Source: Deltaproteobacteria bacterium | GTDB taxonomy: Bacteria; Desulfobacterota; Desulfobacteria; Desulfobacterales; SG8-13 | Reading direction: 5' to 3' | Assembly (NCBI GenBank): GCA_030670715.1 | Contig: DAOVBC010000120.1 | Coordinates: 1 to 6,911, forward strand | Length of the DNA stretch: 6,911 bases | In this document: in pieces, positions 1-6,517 of the stretch | How the letters are laid out: every line of letters starts with the position of its first letter | Position numbering within the stretch: position 1 is the first letter of the stretch | Notes under the pieces: generated by a model | Database searches by the model: none | Told to the model about the DNA's origin: nothing | The model's input: the letters and a program-made list of their open reading frames with translations, nothing else | Position numbers and translations under genes: made by a program

Positions 1-135
1 GGCTCCCGCATGATTTTCGCGGGAGAACGCGGAGGGGGCAGGAATGCCCCCGCGGCTAAGTCATTGAAATGACCAGACACGTAGCCACCGGAGTGAATCG
101 GGGCAGCGCACCCCGTGAACACGTACCTTTTTTTT
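1..135. other. Non-coding stretch with clustered inverted repeats
   Basis: No credible reading frame is seen here. Four perfect short stems can be drawn: 3-9 with 19-25 (CTCCCGC/GCGGGAG, 7 bp, 9-base loop), 34-39 with 46-51 (GGGGGC/GCCCCC), 60-64 with 69-73 (GTCAT/ATGAC closing a TGAA tetraloop) and 99-103 with 111-115 (CGGGG/CCCCG). A fifth pairing, 54-58 with 82-86 (GGCTA/TAGCC), would enclose the tetraloop hairpin. A run of eight T at 128-135 follows. This density suggests a structured RNA, such as the 3' part of a non-coding RNA or a long untranslated end of an upstream gene. The T-run lies 12 bases beyond the last strong stem, so it is not a textbook intrinsic terminator. I do not recognise a named RNA family, and the strand is uncertain. 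Confidence 0.45.
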
Positions 136-155
136 AACCAAAATACGGTTCCGTC

Positions 156-183
156 TTGACAGCAACTCAGTACTTCATGATAT
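156..183 (+). promoter_or_regulatory. Candidate sigma-70 promoter for the first methyltransferase gene
   Basis: A perfect -35 hexamer TTGACA sits at 156-161. The best-spaced -10 candidate is TGATAT at 178-183 (16-base spacer, only 3 of 6 matches). CATGAT at 176-181 matches better but its spacer is only 14 bases. Either would place transcription initiation around 187-192, just before the ATG at 193, implying a leaderless or nearly leaderless message. The strong -35 and weak -10 might mean activator dependence. Confidence 0.4.
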
Positions 184-192
184 CCCGACTGC

Positions 193-783
193 ATGCAGGA
201 TTACTATGAACGAGAATTTCGGGCCTATCACCGGCAGACATTTAAAATCGATCCTGCCTCTTTTTTAACTCCACTTGAGATCAGATTGCAACCGGGAGAC
301 ACGGTGCTGGACGTGGGATGCGGGTCGGGCCGCGATCTGCTCTGTCTCAGGAGAAAAGGTTTTAACGTCATCGGTTTCGAGCGATCACGCGGACTGGCAG
401 AACTCGCCAGGCAAAACGCCGCCTGTAAGGTTGTCGAAGGTGATTTTGAGACCTACGATTTTAGTCGGCCGGCGTTGGATGCCATTCTACTGGTCGGGGC
501 CCTGGTTCACATCAAACACGATAAATTACAGCCGATACTGCAACGGATCACAATTGGTTTAAAGGACCGCGGAAAAATACTTATCACGCTAAAAGAGGGT
601 GAGGGAAGCACCACTGGCACCTACGGCCGCAAGTTCTATCTATGGCAAGATCGTTCATTGCGAAAAGTATTTTCGGGTCTTGATTTTCGGGTGCTGGATT
701 TTTTCCGACAGGTATCGCCGATAAGAGCCGAAGACGTCTGGCTGGGATATGTTCTCGAAAAAACGCCGGACGGGATTGAATAA
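193..783 (+). CDS. Class I SAM-dependent methyltransferase, small stand-alone type
   Basis: This 196-residue soluble protein should transfer a methyl group from S-adenosylmethionine to an unidentified substrate. Glycine-rich motif I, VLDVGCGSGRD, is at residues 38-48. The acidic residue that binds the ribose hydroxyls fits E63 in GFE. A motif II-like EGDFETYDF lies at 82-90, followed by the hydrophobic strand ALDAILLVGALVHI at 94-107. The KEGEGS and GRKFYLW segments near 134-151 are typical of a common family of short Rossmann methyltransferases with no added substrate domain. The ATG at 193 is the only start possible before an in-frame TGA at 178-180, and the protein begins at the usual N-terminal helix (YYEREFRAYH). 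No Shine-Dalgarno sequence precedes it. It lies 122 bases upstream of the radical SAM fusion on the same strand, so a related role is plausible but unproven. The family call is firm; the substrate is unknown. Confidence 0.88.
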   Translation: MQDYYEREFRAYHRQTFKIDPASFLTPLEIRLQPGDTVLDVGCGSGRDLLCLRRKGFNVIGFERSRGLAELARQNAACKVVEGDFETYDFSRPALDAILLVGALVHIKHDKLQPILQRITIGLKDRGKILITLKEGEGSTTGTYGRKFYLWQDRSLRKVFSGLDFRVLDFFRQVSPIRAEDVWLGYVLEKTPDGIE

Positions 784-810
784 TACAACAGGAGAGAAGC
801 GTCGGTTATT

Positions 811-840
811 TTGCACTTTAAGCTTCACCGAGCATATGAT
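811..840 (+). promoter_or_regulatory. Candidate sigma-70 promoter for the radical SAM fusion gene
   Basis: TATGAT at 835-840 matches the -10 consensus at 5 of 6 positions. TTGCAC at 811-816 is a partial -35 with an 18-base spacer. Initiation near 847 would give a leader of about 59 bases ending in the GAGG ribosome-binding site at 894-897. The leader also holds a 6-bp inverted repeat, GAGAAA at 856-861 with TTTCTC at 871-876 and a 9-base loop, whose role is unclear. This gap suggests the fusion gene can be transcribed independently of the upstream methyltransferase. Confidence 0.4.
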
Positions 841-905
841 ACTGCACCTGATGGGGAGAAAGCCGAATAGTTTCTCTAAGACTAAGTAAATGTGAGGCGT
901 GAAAC

Positions 906-3900
906 ATGAGTTTTGATATTGAAAACTGGAAACGAGTCGAATACGAAAGCACCCCGATCTATATTCAAAAAAATGAATCCGCGTGGTTTGTTCCCAACAG
1001 GGCCGGTGATGTTGTATTACACCGGATGAAAGAAAAGACGGCTCTGGACAGAAATGTTGACGTCGAACGATTTGTTCAGCGCCTGCCGGACACCACCCCA
1101 CGGCTATATCAGGGCCGGGCTGAATGCCTGAAAGTCGACCGGCTTAAAGAGCTCTGGTTTCATATGACAAACCGCTGTAATTTAAAATGCAGTCATTGCC
1201 TCTTTTCTTCTGCACCTGAGGATAAAGCAGAGCTGTCCTGCGATCAGATCCTAACGCTTGCCGACGAGGCCCACCACCTCGGCTGTCGCGTATATGCGCT
1301 GACGGGTGGCGAACCGTTTGTTCACCGGTATTTTCAACATATCATTGATTCATTCCTCGCGTATGATGATGCTCATGTCGTGGTATTAACCAACGGCATG
1401 CGCCTTATCTCTGTGCTGGAAAATCGAAAATGGGACCCGGACCGATTTCACCTTCAGATCAGCGTCGACGGTGTTCGGGAAAGCCACGACCGAATTCGCG
1501 GCAAGGGGACATTCGACCGGCTGAGTAAAAATCTCAAATGGCTTGAATCGAAGAGGATACCCTACACCGTCTCTATGTGTGTAAATACACACAATGTTGG
1601 GGACATGCCGGCTGTCGTTGATTTTGCGGCTGATATGGGAGCGGGAAACGTCCATTTTATGTGGTATTTCATCCGGGGACGAGGCGAGCCCGCGCAGTTC
1701 GCACTGCCGGAACGCATATTTCAAAACTTCCTCCCGGCATCAAGCCGTGCCAAAGAACGCGGCATTCAAATCGATAACATCGAAGCGCTTAACACCCAGA
1801 TTTTTGCGCCCACCGGCACCATTCATGACGGAACCACCACCGCCTGGGAATCACTGGCTGTGGGACCGGACAATCGATTGTATCCTTCAGCCGCCCTGGT
1901 CGGAATCCCGGAACTGGCAACGGATCTTAGCGATGGACTTGAAACAGCATGGCGAGAGAGTCCGGTTCTGGAGCAAATTCGCCAGGTGACGGCAGCCAAG
2001 CTGTCCTCGCCCTTGCGTTTGCTGCTGGGCGGTGGCGATACGGATCACAGTTATATCCATGGCGGTGCGTTTATCGGCAAGGATCCGTACACGCCGCTGT
2101 ATGAAAAAATGTCCCTGTGGCTGATTGCACGGGAAGCCGGCCGTCAGAAAGATACTGACCCCCCCCGATTGCGCTTGAAAATGGGCGATATTCTTGAAAG
2201 TTGCGGAGCCCACGGCCGTGTCGCACTGGTACACTCAAATTGCTTGGTGGCCACCGCTCAGGCAAACAGCCTGGCGGTGGTCAAATCGTATTATTCCAAA
2301 GCGGTCGGCGATAAAAAAAAGGATATTTTAAATCCTGTCTGCTATCCTGAGGAACTGATCTCTCACATTCCAAAAAAATTCCGGTTTCGCGGCTACGGAT
2401 GCGGTAGCCCGCTAACAGATGCGGATATCCGAAACGGCGAATGTGTGGCCGATCTGGGCTGCGGCAGCGGTGTGGAATGCTTTATCGCCGCCCGCATGAC
2501 CGGCCCGACGGGCAATGTCATCGGCATCGACATGCTCGATCCGATGCTCAAGCTGGCAAAAGAAGGCTTTGAGGATGTTCAACGAAATTTAGGATACAAA
2601 AACATCACCTTTAAAAAAGGGTACCTTGAGAAACTCCCTCTGGAAGACGAATCGGTGGACGTCATTCTTTCCAATTGTGTGATGAATCTTTCGGTTAACA
2701 AAAGACGTTCCTACGCTGAGATAATCAGAGTGCTGCGTCCTGGAGGCAGACTGGTCATTTCAGACATTGTCTGTGATTCGGAACCCGATCCAGCTATCCG
2801 CAATGATGAAACGCTGCGCGGCGAATGCATCGCGGGCGCCTTGACGCAAAGGGATTTGATCGGCATTTTAGAAGAGTCGGGTTTTACGTCCATCCGGCTG
2901 ATCAAACGGTTTCCCTACCGCACGATCCAGGGACATCCGTTTTTTTCTCTGACGTACCAGGCAAGCAAGCCGCTGCACACCGAACGGGTCAATGTGATGT
3001 ATCGGGGCCCATTGCCGGCCGTTGTTGCTACTGAAGGAACCGTGCTGACTCCGGGGGTTGTCTCCAGTCTGCCCCTGGAGGTAGCAGAGTTACTGGATGA
3101 GCAGGTTTTCGTCCTTGATGAAAACGGTGCCGTCACGAATGTGGCCATGGAGAACTCATGTGCCTGCCATACCCCCCCTGAGGTCAAAACCGAATCCTCT
3201 CCCCCGGCCGATTCGGGGCAGGTGCTCCAGCTGACCCCGTTGGCCCGGATGCAGTCCGGATGCATGGTATGCGGATCACCTTTATCTTATTTTTCTCATG
3301 AAAAAGAGCGCCAATGCGCCTATTGTAAAATAACATTCTCTGCCAACGGCGTCTGTGAAAATGGCCATTTTGTTTGTGACACCTGCCATTCAAGGGATGG
3401 TCTGAAGATAATTGAAAATATCTGCCTGGAATCCAAAGAGACGGATATGCTGTCACTTTTCGAGGAAATACGCCGGCATCCTGCCCTGCCTGTCAATGGC
3501 CCGGAGCATCACGCCCTGGTACCGGGAATCATACTGTCCACTTACCGCAACCTCGGCGGAGACATTGTGCCGTCGACGATATCAAGCGGAATCCAGCGGG
3601 GCAGTAAAATAGCGGGAGGTCACTGCGCATTTATGGGTGTATGCGGCGCGGCAATCGGCGTCGGCATTTCCTTCAGTATGATACTTGATGCCGATCCCTT
3701 GAAGCCATCGGAACGGAGAACGGTTCAGACGGTCACCCACGAAGTGATGTCGCAGATTGCCGGGCTGAATGCTGCCCGATGCTGCCAGCGTGACGCGTGG
3801 ATTGCATTAAACAAAGCGGCAGAGTTGTCAAAAACGGTCCTGCCCGTTGCCCTGGTTGCCAAAGCATCGTTTGCCTGTCGTCAACGCCATAAAAATAAAG

Positions 3901-3962
3901 AATGTATGGGCTCCGACTGCCCACTTTATTTTCATCGTGCGGAAAAAGCGCAAACAAACTAA
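906..3962 (+). CDS. Radical SAM / ArsM-like methyltransferase / DUF5714 three-domain fusion protein
   Basis: A 1018-residue cytoplasmic protein with three modules. (1) Residues about 80-410 are radical SAM: the 4Fe-4S motif CNLKCSHC is at 91-98 (C91, C95, C98), GGEP at 134-137 and QISVDG at 184-189. In the SPASM-like stretch the usual cysteine is a serine (YPSAAL, S328). A short conserved-looking HSNCL follows at 443-447. (2) Residues about 480-700 resemble arsenite S-adenosylmethionine methyltransferase: YGCGSP at 497-502, motif I VADLGCGSG at 514-522, SNCVMNLS at 589-596, RPGGRLVISD at 611-620 and GECIAGAL at 639-646. C499, C591 and C641 fall where ArsM has its As(III)-binding thiols. (3) Residues about 780-1010 match DUF5714: CxxC pairs at 786/789, 804/807 and 824/827, GPEHH at 865-869, GVCGAA at 911-916 and RCCQRD at 958-963. 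The start has GAGG 8 bases upstream. Domain calls are strong; the joint reaction is unknown. Confidence 0.95.
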   Translation: MSFDIENWKRVEYESTPIYIQKNESAWFVPNRAGDVVLHRMKEKTALDRNVDVERFVQRLPDTTPRLYQGRAECLKVDRLKELWFHMTNRCNLKCSHCLFSSAPEDKAELSCDQILTLADEAHHLGCRVYALTGGEPFVHRYFQHIIDSFLAYDDAHVVVLTNGMRLISVLENRKWDPDRFHLQISVDGVRESHDRIRGKGTFDRLSKNLKWLESKRIPYTVSMCVNTHNVGDMPAVVDFAADMGAGNVHFMWYFIRGRGEPAQFALPERIFQNFLPASSRAKERGIQIDNIEALNTQIFAPTGTIHDGTTTAWESLAVGPDNRLYPSAALVGIPELATDLSDGLETAWRESPVLEQIRQVTAAKLSSPLRLLLGGGDTDHSYIHGGAFIGKDPYTPLYEKMSLWLIAREAGRQKDTDPPRLRLKMGDILESCGAHGRVALVHSNCLVATAQANSLAVVKSYYSKAVGDKKKDILNPVCYPEELISHIPKKFRFRGYGCGSPLTDADIRNGECVADLGCGSGVECFIAARMTGPTGNVIGIDMLDPMLKLAKEGFEDVQRNLGYKNITFKKGYLEKLPLEDESVDVILSNCVMNLSVNKRRSYAEIIRVLRPGGRLVISDIVCDSEPDPAIRNDETLRGECIAGALTQRDLIGILEESGFTSIRLIKRFPYRTIQGHPFFSLTYQASKPLHTERVNVMYRGPLPAVVATEGTVLTPGVVSSLPLEVAELLDEQVFVLDENGAVTNVAMENSCACHTPPEVKTESSPPADSGQVLQLTPLARMQSGCMVCGSPLSYFSHEKERQCAYCKITFSANGVCENGHFVCDTCHSRDGLKIIENICLESKETDMLSLFEEIRRHPALPVNGPEHHALVPGIILSTYRNLGGDIVPSTISSGIQRGSKIAGGHCAFMGVCGAAIGVGISFSMILDADPLKPSERRTVQTVTHEVMSQIAGLNAARCCQRDAWIALNKAAELSKTVLPVALVAKASFACRQRHKNKECMGSDCPLYFHRAEKAQTN

Positions 3963-3980
3963 CAACAGAAGGGAAACATT

Positions 3981-5009
3981 ATGAACGCCAGGTTGCACAA
4001 CCTTTCCTATCCCCCCCGACTTGAACTTGCGCGGACCCCAACACCATTAGAACAGCTCAAGCGAATCGGAGCCCGTTACGGGGTGACACTGTATATTAAA
4101 CGCGACGATCTGACCGGCACCAGCCTGTCGGGCAACAAAATCAGAAAACTGGAATTTGTTCTGGCCGATGCCCTTTCCAAAGAGGCCGACACGGTGCTGA
4201 CCTGCGGCGGCGAGCAATCGAATCATGCCCGGGCCACGGCCATTGCTGCGGCGCAGCTTGGACTGAAATGTCGATTAATTCTACGCACCGGTGATCCGGC
4301 AAACCCACCGGCACCCACCGGCAACATTTTACTTGATCAATTGTCCGGAGCTGAAATCGTATGGATCACGCCTGAAGAGTACCGTAATCGTGACGAGATT
4401 TTCAAGCGTGAGGCGGCTGAACTGCGCGATAAGGGGCGCCGCCCTTACATTATCCCCGAAGGAGCCTCCAACGAGATTGGTGCCTGGGGGTATATCCGTG
4501 CCACCGAAGAGCTGGCAGCCAATCTGGCGGATCTTCCCGGCGGGATCGAACAGCCCACAACGATTATCCATGCCGCCGGATCTGGAGGGACCGCCGCCGG
4601 TTTAATTCTGGGCCGGCTGCTGAGTAAAATGAATACCCGGGTTGTCTCCATCAACGTGTGCGATGACGAGACCTATTTCCGCCGGGTGATCGGCCGGATC
4701 TGTGAAAATGCCATTCGCACCTATAATTTAGACATCTCATTTTCCCGGGATCGGGACATCGAAATCCTTGACGGATATGTGGGCCGGGGCTACGCGCTCG
4801 CACAGCCGGAAGAGCTGAAGCTGCTGTACGATGTTGCACAGACAGAGGCAATTTTTTTAGACCCTGTTTACACCGGCAAAGCATTTTTCGGGATGATCCG
4901 GGAGCTGAAACGCAATCCGGCCATTTTTGGTGAAAGAATTGTTTTTATGCATACCGGTGGAATCTTCGGCGTGTTCCCCCTGGCAAACGAGTTAGCTCCT
5001 CTTTTTTGA
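3981..5009 (+). CDS. PLP-dependent enzyme of the D-cysteine desulfhydrase / ACC deaminase family
   Basis: This 342-residue fold-type II pyridoxal-phosphate enzyme should carry out elimination or deamination on a small amino acid. The PLP lysine is K53 in SGNKIRKLEF. The substrate-carboxylate loop is GGEQSNHAR at 76-84. IPEGASNEIGAWGY (158-171) matches the family's glycine/serine loop. The phosphate-binding loop is AAGSGGTAAG at 198-207. DPVYTGK (294-300) and HTGG (324-327) are the C-terminal family motifs. Length is close to E. coli DcyD. Family members include D-cysteine desulfhydrase, ACC deaminase and L-cysteate sulfo-lyase (CuyA), and I cannot choose between them from sequence. GAAGGG at 3968-3973 gives a good ribosome-binding site 7 bases before the ATG. 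Only 18 bases separate it from the radical SAM fusion, so the two are almost certainly co-transcribed and the PLP step probably belongs to the same pathway. Confidence 0.93.
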   Translation: MNARLHNLSYPPRLELARTPTPLEQLKRIGARYGVTLYIKRDDLTGTSLSGNKIRKLEFVLADALSKEADTVLTCGGEQSNHARATAIAAAQLGLKCRLILRTGDPANPPAPTGNILLDQLSGAEIVWITPEEYRNRDEIFKREAAELRDKGRRPYIIPEGASNEIGAWGYIRATEELAANLADLPGGIEQPTTIIHAAGSGGTAAGLILGRLLSKMNTRVVSINVCDDETYFRRVIGRICENAIRTYNLDISFSRDRDIEILDGYVGRGYALAQPEELKLLYDVAQTEAIFLDPVYTGKAFFGMIRELKRNPAIFGERIVFMHTGGIFGVFPLANELAPLF

Positions 5010-5121
5010 CCGGACACGCATAGGCGTTCAAACCGATCGATGACGTCGCCATTAAAAATAGTTGAATCTCCACATTTCTGAACAAAACGCCGGGCGGCGT
5101 CCCGACCAAGGATGAAGAATA
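5010..5121 (+). promoter_or_regulatory. Gap between PLP and dehydrogenase genes with a small hairpin by the RBS
   Basis: The 112-base gap contains a perfect 5-bp inverted repeat, ACGCC at 5087-5091 with GGCGT at 5096-5100 around a GGGC loop. It ends 7 bases before the AAGGA ribosome-binding site. No convincing -35/-10 pair and no hairpin-plus-T terminator is visible after the PLP gene, although a T-run (5002-5007) overlaps its stop codon. Read-through transcription from the upstream gene is therefore the simplest view. The hairpin might modulate translation of the dehydrogenase; this is inference. Confidence 0.25.
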
Positions 5122-6426
5122 ATGAAAATCGGCGTTCGTGCTGAGAATAAAAATGAATGGGAAGCCAGAACCCCCATGGTCCCTGATGACGTTCGACAAC
5201 TAGAAGCACAGGGTCTCTCTATTGTGGTTCAGTCGAGCCGCCAGCGCGCATATACCGATGATGAATTTGAAAGCGCCGGTCTAGAGGTCCGGAAAGACAT
5301 CAACAACTGCCGTTTAATCTTCGGCCTGAAAGAAATACCAATAGAGAAACTACAGCCGCAAAAGATTTATTTTGTTTTCGCCCATGTGGTTAAAGGGCAA
5401 GACTACAACATGTCAATGCTCAAACGGATGATGGAACTTGGTGTAACGCTGGTGGACTATGAGCGGATTGTAGACGCTCAAAACCGCCGGCTTATTTTCT
5501 TCGGCCGCCATGCCGGTATTGCCGGTATGATTAACAGTCTCTGGGCCTTGGGCCAGCGGTTCGCAGTTGAAAGCTGTCCCAATCCGCTGGAAGGGATCCG
5601 GCAAGCCCGAACCTATGAAAACCTGGTGCAGGCCCGGCAGGCTATCCGCGTTGTTGCAGAAGAAATTAACAAAACCGGCTTCCCGACGGCTATGCATCCG
5701 CTGATTGTCGGCTTTGCAGGCTACGGTAATGTATCGCGCGGTGCCCAGGAAATTTTTAATCTTCTTTCGTTTAAAGAAATCCGGCCGCAGCAGCTTGCCA
5801 AAATATCCCGGGACACCGGCCTTGCCCGCAACGTTATGTATAAAGTCATATTTAAAGAAGAACATATCGTGCAGTCGCGGGAGAAAAGCCGGTCTTTTAA
5901 CTTGCAGGAGTATTTCAAATTCGGATCAGAAAAATATAAAAACGCCTTTGACCGTTATTTGGACCACCTCACCCTCCTAATTAACGGCAATTACTGGGAT
6001 GCGCGATTTCCCCGTATCCTGACCCTTGAAACCTGCCGCAACCTTTGGGCAGGCGACAGGAAGCCCAAACTGAGGGTTATCGGTGACATCAGTTGCGACA
6101 TCAACGGTTCAATTCAGTGCACGGTGAAACCCTCTTATCCGGACAACCCTGTTTATGTGTACCATCCGGATACCGGTGAAGTATCCGACGGATTCTCCGG
6201 CCACGGTCCCGTGATCATGGCGGTTGAAATCCTGCCGGCGGAAATACCCCGAGAATCCTCAACCTATTTTAGCGGTGTCTTGAAGCGCTACATCCCGGAC
6301 ATCACCGCTGCCGACTGGGACAGTGATTTTAGTGAAATCCGGCTGCCGCCGGAAATAAAACGCGCAGTCATCCTTTTCCGGGGACAGCTGACCCCGGATT
6401 ACCGCTATATTCACACGTATCTATAG
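5122..6426 (+). CDS. Stand-alone lysine-ketoglutarate reductase / saccharopine dehydrogenase-like protein
   Basis: This 434-residue protein belongs to the alanine dehydrogenase / saccharopine dehydrogenase superfamily and resembles the N-terminal (reductase) half of the bifunctional LKR/SDH enzyme. The N-terminal motif is RAENKNEWEARTPMVP at 6-21. K70 (GLKE) and H88 (FAHV) sit where the family's catalytic Lys and His occur. GRHAGIAGMINSLWALGQRF lies at 128-147. The nucleotide-binding loop GFAGYGNVSRGA is at 197-208. GDISCDINGSIQCT (321-334) and the C-terminal LPPEIKRAVI (408-417) and LTPDYRYI (423-430) are characteristic. It probably performs NAD(P)-dependent oxidation or reduction of an amino acid or an opine-like amino-acid/keto-acid conjugate. 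No saccharopine dehydrogenase half follows, so literal lysine degradation is not supported. AAGGA at 5108-5112 lies 9 bases before the ATG. It is 112 bases downstream of the PLP gene on the same strand. Confidence 0.92.
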   Translation: MKIGVRAENKNEWEARTPMVPDDVRQLEAQGLSIVVQSSRQRAYTDDEFESAGLEVRKDINNCRLIFGLKEIPIEKLQPQKIYFVFAHVVKGQDYNMSMLKRMMELGVTLVDYERIVDAQNRRLIFFGRHAGIAGMINSLWALGQRFAVESCPNPLEGIRQARTYENLVQARQAIRVVAEEINKTGFPTAMHPLIVGFAGYGNVSRGAQEIFNLLSFKEIRPQQLAKISRDTGLARNVMYKVIFKEEHIVQSREKSRSFNLQEYFKFGSEKYKNAFDRYLDHLTLLINGNYWDARFPRILTLETCRNLWAGDRKPKLRVIGDISCDINGSIQCTVKPSYPDNPVYVYHPDTGEVSDGFSGHGPVIMAVEILPAEIPRESSTYFSGVLKRYIPDITAADWDSDFSEIRLPPEIKRAVILFRGQLTPDYRYIHTYL

Positions 6427-6517
6427 TACTGCTCCGTATCGAAATTTAATAAAGACGTGAACAGGTAAACACGCAAGCATGCCTGAAACGGGGAACAAAT
6501 CTTAAGGGGAAAACCGG

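Noticed and set aside
99..135. Intrinsic terminator formed by the CGGGG/CCCCG hairpin and the T8 run
   Set aside because: The T-run begins 12 bases after the stem, too far for a standard Rho-independent terminator; only a weak 4-bp ACGT/ACGT pairing reaches closer to it.
1..135. tRNA, tmRNA, SRP RNA, RNase P RNA, group II intron domain V, or cobalamin, TPP, glycine or c-di-GMP riboswitch
   Set aside because: None of the conserved core sequences of these RNAs could be found on inspection, so only an unnamed structured region is reported.
811..870. Short frame from TTG at 811 (19 residues) preceded by GGAGAG at 791-796
   Set aside because: The spacing from the purine-rich site to the start is about 14 bases, the start is TTG, the product is tiny and unrecognisable, and the stretch overlaps the promoter candidate.
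836..889. Short frame from ATG at 836 (17 residues)
   Set aside because: No ribosome-binding site and no recognisable sequence; it probably lies in the leader of the fusion gene.
655..1101. 148-residue minus-strand open frame spanning the first gap
   Set aside because: It overlaps two well-supported plus-strand genes, has no family resemblance and is best explained as a shadow frame.
6427..6517. Possible bidirectional terminator between the convergent genes
   Set aside because: No stem of useful length followed by a T-run is visible on either strand in these 91 bases.
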